Of a DNA stretch of 27,654 bases, positions 20,756-27,654 are shown in pieces. Location: positions 1 through 27,654 of the IMG/VR virus record IMGVR_UViG_3300033388_002261. One strand, given 5' to 3'. A program made the position numbers and the translations under genes. The notes beneath the pieces are model-generated. The model had not been told where the DNA came from, did no database searches, and was given only the letters and a program-made list of their open reading frames with translations. Positions within the stretch are counted from its first letter, which is position 1. Each line of letters begins with the position of its first letter. Origin of the DNA: a virus.

Positions 20756-21154
20756 ATGGCTAAAGACGGTCATTTTACCGATGGATACAACTGCAGAATC
20801 TCTCTTGTCAATCAGGGCATTACGGTCTACGAAAAGAACGTGACGCCCCCCGGCGTTGAAGGTGGCGACCCCATCAACATCACCACGAATGACAATGGTG
20901 ACTTCCAAAGTTTTGCCCCTCGGTCTCGCAAGCAGAAAACTCCGGCACAGTCAGAGGTTACGTACAATGATACTGACCTTGATGCGCTTGAGGCGGCAGT
21001 TGATCAGTCAGACGACATTCTCAGAGTGTGGCCAGATGACTCAACCAAGCTAGAATCTGGATGGCTGCGTTCCAGCATCCCGAATCAAACCCAGGAAGGC
21101 GAACAGCCTACCACAAACCTAACATTTGAATACCAGGGTGAAGCTCCTGCATAA
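20756..21154 (+). CDS. Major tail (tube) protein
   Basis: 132 residues, no cysteines apart from one near the start, acidic and beta-rich: YNCRISLVNQGITVYEKNVT, DPINITTNDNGDFQSFAPRS, SEVTYNDTDLDALEAAVDQS, TNLTFEYQGEAPA. Position between tail terminator and the frameshifted tail chaperones fixes the role. It is short for a tail tube protein, close to the minimal tube fold without decoration domain. Strong SD spacing from AAAGAGG. Confidence 0.75.
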   Translation: MAKDGHFTDGYNCRISLVNQGITVYEKNVTPPGVEGGDPINITTNDNGDFQSFAPRSRKQKTPAQSEVTYNDTDLDALEAAVDQSDDILRVWPDDSTKLESGWLRSSIPNQTQEGEQPTTNLTFEYQGEAPA

Positions 21155-21191
21155 GGGGTGTAATCATGGTAATCGGAAAAGGAAGCAAAGC

Positions 21192-21575
21192 ATGAGCTCC
21201 AATTTTCTTAACAAGCTAAAAACAGCAGGAAAGCGCAAAGAACACACCTTTGAGTTTGACGGCCAGAAATTCACCGCCAGAGACATCACCGGCAATATGC
21301 GCGATTACTGGGACCAGGACGCAAAGAAGCGCGTCCAGTTCAAAGGTAAACATCCGGACCTTAACACGCTTAAGACCGAAGGGCAGCGCGCCTTGTTGGT
21401 TGCAATGACCCTGGTAGACGATGAAAGCAGTGAACTTGCTTTTGACTTCAAGAGCGCTGACGATCTTGCCACCATCGGCGAATTGTCCGGAGCGTTTCTT
21501 GACAATGCATTTGACGAAGCGCTGACCCTCTGTGGCCTCAATCCTGGAAAGGATGAGGAAACGGAAAAAAACTAA
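21192..21575 (+). CDS. Tail assembly chaperone G-like protein
   Basis: 127 residues from ATG 21192 (SD AAAGGAAG). FEFDGQKFTARDITGNMRDY, then VAMTLVDDESSELAFDFKSA and AFDEALTLCGLNPGKDEETE. These are the typical shape of G-type tail chaperones ('t~~g~~f~~re~tg~~~~~~', 'l~~s~~d~~G', ending with Asn/Gly-Pro). The end of the gene reads GAA AAA AAC TAA, a slippery sequence at the stop. Family role: binds the tape measure protein during tail assembly. Confidence 0.8.
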   Translation: MSSNFLNKLKTAGKRKEHTFEFDGQKFTARDITGNMRDYWDQDAKKRVQFKGKHPDLNTLKTEGQRALLVAMTLVDDESSELAFDFKSADDLATIGELSGAFLDNAFDEALTLCGLNPGKDEETEKN

Positions 21576-21913
21576 GCGAAGATCTCAGCGCTCGCACCTG
21601 GTTTAAGATTGCCGAGTGCTGGGGTCTACCCGTTTGGATTTGCAAGTTTCTTTGCCCGTCGTCAGAGTTTACTCAGTGGAAAGCATGGTTCGCGTTAAAA
21701 TGGACAAAATATGACAGACAGAGCTACGAATTCGGATTGTTGCGGCAGATGCTGGCCGGGGTGTTCAACGGAAAAGCCGAAAGCCTCGACAAGTACATGT
21801 TGCAAAACCTCATCAAGCAAGGGGATGCCCCCTACGAGTGGTGCGATGAGGAAGAACAACAACGCCGAATCGAAGCCAGCAAGCGGGCACATGGATTCTA
21901 CAAGGAGAAATAA
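21192..21913 (+). CDS. GT-like fusion made by -1 frameshift (240 aa)
   Basis: After slipping on A AAA AAC (21566-21572), the ribosome reads CTA AGC GAA from 21572. The extension begins LSEDLSARTWFKIAECWGLP and ends IEASKRAHGFYKEK with TAA at 21911-21913, adding 113 codons to the 127 of G. The extension is open right up to the tape measure gene (2 nt later) and has no start codon near its beginning, so frameshifting is the natural way to make it. This is the conserved G/GT arrangement of siphophages such as lambda. Confidence 0.85.
21566..21572 (+). promoter_or_regulatory. A AAA AAC -1 slippery site
   Basis: In the zero frame the codons are gaA AAA AAC TAA. The heptamer follows the X XXY YYZ rule. 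The stop codon directly after the site and an SD-like GAGG at 21555-21558, about 7 nt upstream, both favour slipping. I see no strong downstream hairpin; AGCG/CGCT pairing near 21576-21593 is weak. Confidence 0.85.
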
Positions 21914-21915
21914 CG

Positions 21916-23775
21916 ATGGCTGATGTCGCAGTTTTAACCCTGAAAATTGCATCGGCTCAGGCAGAGGCGAACGGAAAGCGAACGGATGCAATGTTGAGGC
22001 ATCTTGACAAAAGCGCTAAAACCGTGGCCAAGAGCTTTCAAAGCCTCGGGATCAAGATGACCGCCGCAATAACCGCCCCGTTTGCACTGGCAGCGCGGGC
22101 GGCTATTCGGGCTAGTGCCGAGTATGAAAAAGCCCGGATTTCGTTTGGCGTGTTCGTCGGTGATATGCAGAAGGGCGCGGCGGTCTTTGGCGACATCGTT
22201 CAGATGGCGGCTAAAACTCCTCTTAATGTGAGTTCACTGCAAACAGCGGCTCAGATCTTATTGGCGACAGGCGCGGCAACTGCCGACAGCCTTATACCAA
22301 CCCTTGAGTCATTGGGCAATGTTGCGCGGGCTGACTCGTCTATTCTTCAAAGATTGGCGCTCAACTTTTCGCAGGTTGCAACTCAAGGCAGGCTGACAGG
22401 GCGAGAATTGCGGGATTTCGCCGTTGCCGGAGTTCCATTGCTTCAGACGTTGGCGACACAGATGGGCAAGACTACCGCGCAGATTAAGGATATGGTCTCT
22501 AAGGGCCGAATAGGCTTTGGTGCCGTTACAAGGGCGTTCAAGGCAATGTCTAGCGAAGGCGGCAAGTTTGCTGGACTAATGGAAAAGCTATCTCAGACAT
22601 TATCGGGCCGATGGACTACTGCGGTCGATAACGTAACGATAACACTTGCACAATTTGCAGACCTATTCCGAACAGAGCTAAAGGGATTGCTCGACATTGT
22701 AATAAGGGTAGCGCAGGGCATAAACTCCCTCAGCCCTACTATCAAGCGCGCCATTGCCATTGCTGCAACAATCGCGGCTGCTCTTGGTCCAGCATTACTC
22801 ATCATCGGCGGCATCATAACAGCTGTTGCAGCGGTCAAGGCGTCATTCGTGTTTCTCGGCATCGCTATCGTTCCTATCGTCGCTGTCCTTATAAAGGTGG
22901 CACTCGTAGTTGGTGGCATAGCCCTTGCAGTTGAGGGGTTGCGGCGCGTGTTCGGTATCACATGGGCTGAAATCGGGACCGGCCTTATGAACTTTGCTCG
23001 CATGGCTGTAGGCTTCTTTGCGAACTTTCGACACAACTGGGATACTATCATAAAGTGGCTTGGTGATAACTGGAGAAACCTTCTTGTAGACATGATCGCC
23101 AATACTGTCATATTTAGCAAACACTTATTAGACAATTTTATCATAGCATTTAATGCCATTGGCGGATTGATTGGCGTTTTTACCGGATTTGTTTTGGATG
23201 AATGGCAGAATATGCTGGCCGGAACCGTAAATCAAATGGTCGCATGGGCTGGCAAGATAGTTGATTTCTTTTTTGACATAGGAAAAAAGGTTGTCCTTGC
23301 TGTTGCAAGAGGTATAAAGGGCGAGGCGTTGGTTGATATTGACTTCCTGGATAGGCTTGTAGAGGGAGCCGCACGGACAGGGACATTAACGGAGCGCATC
23401 AATGCAGAGCTAGAAGGCGTTAATTTCAAGTCATTAACAGACGGTTTGCAAAATACCGTAAACCCCATCAAGGGGCTAAGGACAGATTTCCAATTCTTTG
23501 CCGATAAGTCTAAAACTGTTGCAGACAACGCACTCAAGGCGGCAGGATTGGCGGGCGGCCTAGATGCAGGCGAATCCCCTAGCACTAAACTCGCAGGCGC
23601 ATTGGAAGCCGGATCAGCAGAAGCATTCAAGCTATTGGCATCTCAACGCGACCCCGAAGGCAAGAAGACGGCAAAGAAGAACCTCACAGCTAACGAGCGT
23701 TCAGCATTCGCGCTCAAGCGCATCGCAACCGATGGCGTAAAGATAACCGGACTAAAAGAAGTGAAAGCATTCTAA
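21916..23775 (+). CDS. Tape measure protein
   Basis: 619 residues. N-terminal helical region (LRHLDKSAKTVAKSFQSLGI), then the tape-measure domain core: YEKARISFGVFVGDMQKGAA, LNVSSLQTAAQILLATGAAT, LTGRELRDFAVAGVPLLQTL and GFGAVTRAFKAMSSEGGKFA. Hydrophobic helices follow at about 278-345 (AATIAAALGPALLIIGGIIT, VPIVAVLIKVALVVGGIALA), typical for insertion into the host membrane. At about 1.5 angstrom per residue the tail would be roughly 90 nm, a short siphovirus tail. Starts 2 nt after the GT stop; ends in a TAATG overlap. Confidence 0.9.
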   Translation: MADVAVLTLKIASAQAEANGKRTDAMLRHLDKSAKTVAKSFQSLGIKMTAAITAPFALAARAAIRASAEYEKARISFGVFVGDMQKGAAVFGDIVQMAAKTPLNVSSLQTAAQILLATGAATADSLIPTLESLGNVARADSSILQRLALNFSQVATQGRLTGRELRDFAVAGVPLLQTLATQMGKTTAQIKDMVSKGRIGFGAVTRAFKAMSSEGGKFAGLMEKLSQTLSGRWTTAVDNVTITLAQFADLFRTELKGLLDIVIRVAQGINSLSPTIKRAIAIAATIAAALGPALLIIGGIITAVAAVKASFVFLGIAIVPIVAVLIKVALVVGGIALAVEGLRRVFGITWAEIGTGLMNFARMAVGFFANFRHNWDTIIKWLGDNWRNLLVDMIANTVIFSKHLLDNFIIAFNAIGGLIGVFTGFVLDEWQNMLAGTVNQMVAWAGKIVDFFFDIGKKVVLAVARGIKGEALVDIDFLDRLVEGAARTGTLTERINAELEGVNFKSLTDGLQNTVNPIKGLRTDFQFFADKSKTVADNALKAAGLAGGLDAGESPSTKLAGALEAGSAEAFKLLASQRDPEGKKTAKKNLTANERSAFALKRIATDGVKITGLKEVKAF

Positions 23776-24275
23776 TGATACGGCGAAATATTGGACTATC
23801 TATTTTCATTATTGTTTTTGCTTGCGCTTGTAGTTCTCTACCTAAGCGTGAGTACATTGACAAGGAAATGAAGCTGAACACGCAGGAAACAGAGCGCGTG
23901 TGGTTCTGGGGGATTGGCGACTATGTAAAAAGCGTCATGGAGCACGTTAAGGGCTATGTTGAGCCAGTATCGAAAGCGGCTGAATGGATATCATGGGTTT
24001 ACGTCGGCATTAGTGGCATCATGTTCGTGGCAGGCTTTGTGTGCTTCTCAGCCGCTTACCTGACTCACATGTACAAGCTAAACTTTGTCGGGTTTCTCGG
24101 ATTGATCGGCGCGGGTACTGCAGCCGGGTTTGCAGAGTTTGCTAATTGGTGGTGGACTGTCCCGGCAACGGGCATAGCAGGCGCGTTGGTATGGTTTATC
24201 ACTCACCGAAACCGGCATTTCAGCCTATTGGAATGGTGCAGTAACTTATGGAGAGGCAACGATGACAATAACTAG
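23775..24275 (+). CDS. Lipoprotein-like multi-span membrane protein
   Basis: 166 residues. The start MIRRNIGLSIFIIVFACACS is a signal-type segment with lipobox-like ACAC/CACS near residues 17-20. A charged domain (SLPKREYIDKEMKLNTQETE) and three later hydrophobic spans follow (YVGISGIMFVAGFVCFSAAY; FVGFLGLIGAGTAAGFAEFA; VPATGIAGALVWFITH). Its place between tape measure and distal tail genes is unusual for a membrane protein. It could be a holin, an exclusion protein, or a tail-associated factor. Overlaps the next gene by 14 bases. Confidence 0.65.
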   Translation: MIRRNIGLSIFIIVFACACSSLPKREYIDKEMKLNTQETERVWFWGIGDYVKSVMEHVKGYVEPVSKAAEWISWVYVGISGIMFVAGFVCFSAAYLTHMYKLNFVGFLGLIGAGTAAGFAEFANWWWTVPATGIAGALVWFITHRNRHFSLLEWCSNLWRGNDDNN

Positions 24276-25251
24276 AGTCGGCCTGAGAGAGGCTGAGAAA
24301 TCACAGGGCAATGACCCGACAGGAAAAAAGCAGTTTCTTGTGGCCAGTGATACGCAAATAGATGACGATATTGATACCATACTGGACGCATCCGGATTGA
24401 GCGGTCAGGAGGTTCCGGCATACAATGACCTATGGAGTCTCGACACCACAGTAAATCTGAGAGTGACCACCAAGCGAGCAATCCCTTTTGACAGCGATGA
24501 CGGAGTGCAGGAAGGTTATTATTGGCTTGTGGATGTGAACTATGCCGTTCCTGACATAAGTGACGGTCAAAGCGCAGAAGATCCAACTCAACGCGATTGG
24601 CTATGGTCTAAGTCAAGCGAGAAGGAAGAGCGCGCCCTGGTGAATTCGCTGTTTGATACTTCTGATTACGTTTACCCAGAGGCTGGCGTGGATACGATGG
24701 TGAATCTTGGAACTGCCGACGCGATCACGAACACGGCGTTTGAGCCACCGGAAAACGGCGTTTCAGCGAGCCAGAGCAACCGCGTGATAACCCTATCGAA
24801 ATATATCAATGCCGTGACTGATTTAGGGGTTGCGAGTTGGCCTGAATTAGACGCTTACATTGACACCATAAACGACGGTACTATGACTATTCTCGATGTG
24901 CCATATGAAAAATGGCAAGCAAGGATAGACGACATTGACTACGAGCCTGTCAGTGAGAATGGATACGACGTTATCAGGGTTGTATTCAGGATCGTTACAG
25001 ATACACTCAAAACGCACGTTTTCAGCTTTCCGAGCTCTGGATATAATGAGATAGTGAGCGGCAAGGTGCAGAAGATAAGGAACAAAAAGACGGGCGAAGA
25101 CATTGCATCCCCACGCCTACTTGATGCTGACGGCGCGCAAATCGACCCGCCTGGAGCTGCGCCGTTCATATCAACGCCCTACATCGTTTCCGCTGGACGA
25201 AATTCGCTCGCTGACTTTTCAACTCTAAATTTACCGGTTAGCATACCATAA
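24262..25251 (+). CDS. Distal tail/baseplate protein candidate
   Basis: 329 residues, acidic, mixed alpha/beta. In the place expected for distal tail or baseplate proteins after the tape measure. Recognisable features are only general: a repeat of 'v.~v.y.~~d' strands (GYYWLVDVNYAVPD, RIDDIDYEPVSENGYDVIRV), and a C-terminal KTGEDIASPRLLDADGAQID ('G..ia.p.~Ld.~G'), followed by a Pro-rich end. This last pattern occurs in other phage tail proteins. Not matched to a named family. SD AGAGG lies 6 nt before ATG. Confidence 0.65.
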   Translation: MTITRVGLREAEKSQGNDPTGKKQFLVASDTQIDDDIDTILDASGLSGQEVPAYNDLWSLDTTVNLRVTTKRAIPFDSDDGVQEGYYWLVDVNYAVPDISDGQSAEDPTQRDWLWSKSSEKEERALVNSLFDTSDYVYPEAGVDTMVNLGTADAITNTAFEPPENGVSASQSNRVITLSKYINAVTDLGVASWPELDAYIDTINDGTMTILDVPYEKWQARIDDIDYEPVSENGYDVIRVVFRIVTDTLKTHVFSFPSSGYNEIVSGKVQKIRNKKTGEDIASPRLLDADGAQIDPPGAAPFISTPYIVSAGRNSLADFSTLNLPVSIP

Positions 25252-26588
25252 TGAGCAACACGCTATCAGATAATGCAGTAAGACAGCTGAACGGCATCTT
25301 CCCTAGGGTTCGCACCTTAGAAAGTCAGTTGTCACGCCTGGGCGTATCAGGCCCGCGAACGCAAGAGCTCGTTTTTGCTGAACTGGGCGCATGGGATGAC
25401 GACGGCGGATTTGCAGGCGCTCAGGTTATCAATGGCGGTGACGGCGGTGACGATTGGGCAACGATGGCAGACGGTAGAACGTGGGGCGATTCAACGGATG
25501 ATATCGGTCTAATCCAGGCCATAGGCACAGACCAGACCGATTTCTCGGGCGTCCATCCTCTCTATCAATATTCTGACGGTACGGATGTATTTTGGGGCTT
25601 CGTGCCGCCATTCACTGCTGCTGATCTTAATCACCCATTCAAGGTAACGAAGACCGGCGAAGATGAGTGGACCGTTGGCAAAGGTCGCGAAACTCTTGAA
25701 TATGATACAGAAGATTTAATCACTATTTACTGGGTCAATGAGGTAGTAGTGATTGACAAAACAGACGAAGAGTTATTTAATGGGCTGGACGCTGGCGATA
25801 TCATTTATTACGAGATATATCTTGATACTCAAACAGATGAATGGGAGGCCGATGTCTATGCAGGGATATTCCCCCCCGATGATGATCCTGACGGCGTGAA
25901 AATGTATGTGCCAATTGCCGCTATCTTAACAGGCGGAGCGGTGTCACAACTGCAATATTCTGATATTCAGATATGGCCTAGACCGGGTAGGGTTTCTGTC
26001 ACCAAGTATGATACAGGTATGGACTACCTTAACGGCAAAATCGTAGGCGGGGATGCCATAAACACGATAGTTTTAAATCCTGCCGCTGATGAGGGATTGC
26101 AAATCAATGTAGACGTGAAGAACTCAATAGAGATCGACAGTCAAGAACTTCAACTGGTAAACGACGAAGCCTCTCCCGATGATTGGAGTGTGTACGGCTC
26201 AGATGATGCGGCTAACGGTTGGTTCACTATTGACGAATTCTTCAAAGACACCGATACCATCATCGTCACACCTCCGACCGGTGGCGCTACCGGACAGGCT
26301 GAGATAGATGTTGATTACCAAGGCAGTTTGGATGCTGATTCGGGCGGCCTTCAGCTAAAGAATGATGCTGTGAACCCGGGCGCGTGGGCGTTTTACGGCA
26401 CTGAGGACACAGGGACTCATGCCGACAAGGGATGGGTTGATTCTACGGCTGTTACGGTGATCACGGACGTGCAATTGGACGCGAGTAATAACCTGCAAGT
26501 AAAGACCCAAGAAATCAGGGCCTTTGATCTGCAAACCGAATCCGACTGGGCTACCGTAAGCGGTTGGGATACGACGGACTGCTCATAG
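25251..26588 (+). CDS. Tail tip or receptor-binding candidate with internal repeats
   Basis: 445 residues, very acidic. N-terminal helix (AVRQLNGIFPRVRTLESQL) is followed by beta-rich domains. Two related segments occur in the last third: QELQLVNDEASPDDWSVYGS with ANGWFT, and GGLQLKNDAVNPGAWAFYGT with DKGWVD, with a shorter third unit DVQLDASNNLQVKTQEIRAF. The motif 'I..VQ.d...LqvKt..i' is typical for C-termini of tail tip or fibre proteins. TAATG overlap with the previous gene. Likely exposed at the tail tip. Confidence 0.65.
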   Translation: MSNTLSDNAVRQLNGIFPRVRTLESQLSRLGVSGPRTQELVFAELGAWDDDGGFAGAQVINGGDGGDDWATMADGRTWGDSTDDIGLIQAIGTDQTDFSGVHPLYQYSDGTDVFWGFVPPFTAADLNHPFKVTKTGEDEWTVGKGRETLEYDTEDLITIYWVNEVVVIDKTDEELFNGLDAGDIIYYEIYLDTQTDEWEADVYAGIFPPDDDPDGVKMYVPIAAILTGGAVSQLQYSDIQIWPRPGRVSVTKYDTGMDYLNGKIVGGDAINTIVLNPAADEGLQINVDVKNSIEIDSQELQLVNDEASPDDWSVYGSDDAANGWFTIDEFFKDTDTIIVTPPTGGATGQAEIDVDYQGSLDADSGGLQLKNDAVNPGAWAFYGTEDTGTHADKGWVDSTAVTVITDVQLDASNNLQVKTQEIRAFDLQTESDWATVSGWDTTDCS

Positions 26589-26597
26589 GGTATACAT

Positions 26598-27104
26598 ATG
26601 GCCTTATATACATATAACGGTAAGCTTCTGACAATAGGCAACGCTTTGGCTACCAGTGCCGATTGCTGCTGTGCTCCTGATTGCCCGGAAAGAGATCCGT
26701 ATGATTGCAATGGTTGTGGTTCTTCCCTGCTTCAGCACTACACAGCAACCGTTGCTGGCATTACAGGATCTACTTCACAAGGCTGTGACTGTACAGTTGT
26801 AAACGGAATCCATACCCTATGCCGCGATAGGTATGATACTGTTGCTGGCAGATGTTGGTGGTCATCTGAAACATATGATTGCAGAGTAAGTCCACCTGGC
26901 GCAACGACCGTGGCCTTGCGGTGGAGGCCTGAGTTGGTGGGGGCTTGGCCTGAACATTGGATATGCACATGTGCATCACATGAGTTTGTTCTAGAAGGCA
27001 ACAATCCTTGCGATCCTACGGGTGTATACACAGACTCGCCGGTAGGATGGGGTTTCCCTCCTAGCAATTTCTGCGGGGCAGGCGGAACTTGCGTGATATC
27101 ATAA
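26598..27104 (+). CDS. Cys-rich protein (168 aa, 16 Cys)
   Basis: The N-terminus reads MALYTYNGKLLTIGNALATS then ADCCCAPDCPERDPYDCNGC. Sixteen cysteines are spread over 168 residues, with many Trp and Gly. The opening 'M..~.~ngk~l~~~n~~at~~~CCC' is a pattern I associate with phages and genomes of Planctomycetes or Lentisphaerae-like bacteria, but I cannot verify it here. Cysteines may be disulfides of an exposed virion protein or metal ligands. It follows the tail tip gene and overlaps the next one (TAATG). Confidence 0.7.
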   Translation: MALYTYNGKLLTIGNALATSADCCCAPDCPERDPYDCNGCGSSLLQHYTATVAGITGSTSQGCDCTVVNGIHTLCRDRYDTVAGRCWWSSETYDCRVSPPGATTVALRWRPELVGAWPEHWICTCASHEFVLEGNNPCDPTGVYTDSPVGWGFPPSNFCGAGGTCVIS

Positions 27105-27421
27105 TGGAAAAATTCACAGAAACATTACATTGCACATCGAGGGCTCATTGCAGGGCATGCCGGTCTAATCCGAAATGGCGCGACTCGATCAAGACTCAGT
27201 TTGACTGGGATGGCAAATGCCCTGTATCTAAAGAGGAGCGAGATAAGCCGCAACCAGTGAAACAAAAGACTTCCGGCACTCCGTGTTCTCAAAAGCATTG
27301 CCGATTAGGAGACCGCGAATGCAATCACTACTGGGGTTGCCGCGATACTTGCAGGGTGGCATCAGAACGGATAACAGCTATTGCAGAATGCCCCGAGAAA
27401 CTTGACTACGTGCCAAAATAA
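27104..27421 (+). CDS. Cys/His-rich small protein
   Basis: 105 residues from ATG 27104, overlapping the previous stop by one base; an in-frame TTG at 27089 is less likely. Contains LHCTSRAHCRACRSNP and then PCSQKHCRLGDRECNHYWGC with RDTC; 10 cysteines in total. The first motif resembles small zinc-binding proteins that accompany the preceding Cys-rich gene. Function unknown. Confidence 0.7.
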   Translation: MEKFTETLHCTSRAHCRACRSNPKWRDSIKTQFDWDGKCPVSKEERDKPQPVKQKTSGTPCSQKHCRLGDRECNHYWGCRDTCRVASERITAIAECPEKLDYVPK

Positions 27422-27457
27422 GGTACTTTTACACAAACGCTAACAGGAGTGATTCCA

Positions 27458-27654
27458 ATGACAGCAAAGAGATCAAAGAGAGCAGACACGAAAAAGGGGG
27501 TTGGGAGAAAGGACACGTATTACGAGTCGGCAGCTCACAATCTCGACATCGTGAAAGAGCATGTTTCAAAGGGTGCGACATTGGAGCAGATTGCTAGGAT
27601 ATGCGGATGCTCGGCCAAAACCATATATGACTGGCGTACCCGTCATGGAGAATT
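27458..27654 (+). CDS. Small terminase subunit-like HTH protein, 3'-truncated
   Basis: The frame is open from ATG 27458 to the window end (65 codons plus two bases). Basic start (MTAKRSKRADTKKGVGRKDT), then YESAAHNLDIVKEHVSKGAT and LEQIARICGCSAKTIYDWRT, a helix-turn-helix with the 'a..GvS..TiydWr.~hpeF' end typical for small terminase subunits. Role if right: recognises the packaging site and recruits the large terminase, expected beyond the window. SD CAGGAG lies 9 nt before ATG. A different HTH regulator is possible until the rest is seen. Confidence 0.65.
   Translation, partial: MTAKRSKRADTKKGVGRKDTYYESAAHNLDIVKEHVSKGATLEQIARICGCSAKTIYDWRTRHGE

Noticed and set aside
22593-23159. A 188-codon frame on the - strand within the tape measure gene
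   Set aside because: It mirrors a strongly supported tape measure gene, contains Met/Thr/Ala-rich low-complexity sequence and has no operon context on that strand.
1-27654. tRNA genes, CRISPR arrays, insertion sequences, attachment sites
   Set aside because: I looked for T-loop GTTCGA-type motifs, regularly spaced direct repeats, transposase motifs and integrase genes and saw none.

Overview
The window is part of a tailed bacteriophage (or prophage) genome with siphovirus-like morphology. Every gene I can support lies on the + strand, and neighbours are packed head to tail with ATGA, TGATG or TAATG stop/start overlaps. Strong Shine-Dalgarno (SD) sequences, sigma70-like promoters and three lipoprotein-type signal peptides point to a Gram-negative, SD-using host. 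I cannot name the host. No integrase, large terminase, endolysin or tRNA is visible, so the window is an internal slice of the genome.

Layout. (1) 1-1056: the 3' end of a lambda O-like replication initiator, containing tandem repeats that look like an origin, followed by a DnaC-like helicase loader. (2) 1084-7453: about 22 small genes, many Cys-rich and unknown, plus a DUF551 protein, a RusA-like Holliday-junction resolvase with disturbed frames, small membrane peptides and a Cro-like HTH protein. Two near-identical promoter/operator/leader cassettes (2553 and 5114) subdivide this block. (3) 7453-8430: a MuF/SPP1 gp7-like head morphogenesis protein, then a structured terminator. (4) 8560-11032: a free-standing HNH homing endonuclease, a YopX-like protein and six small genes with their own promoter. 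(5) 11049-15299: late promoter, DUF4055-type portal, scaffold, major capsid protein, a capsid-cement candidate and a C2H2 zinc-finger protein. (6) 15302-18780: two fibre-like structural proteins, a lipoprotein and a membrane/coiled-coil protein. (7) 18788-26588: head-tail connectors, tail completion and terminator proteins, tail tube, G/GT tail-assembly chaperones joined by a -1 frameshift that is directly visible, tape measure and distal tail proteins. (8) 26598-27654: two Cys-rich proteins and the 5' end of a small terminase-like HTH gene, which suggests that the packaging genes follow the tail genes.

The strongest non-gene signals are the candidate origin inside the initiator gene, the A AAA AAC slippery site, the duplicated promoter with a 25-bp dyad over the polymerase footprint, a repeated stop/SD/start cassette encoding KEIEK, and three genes whose frames break at places that one-base changes in or next to short runs would repair.
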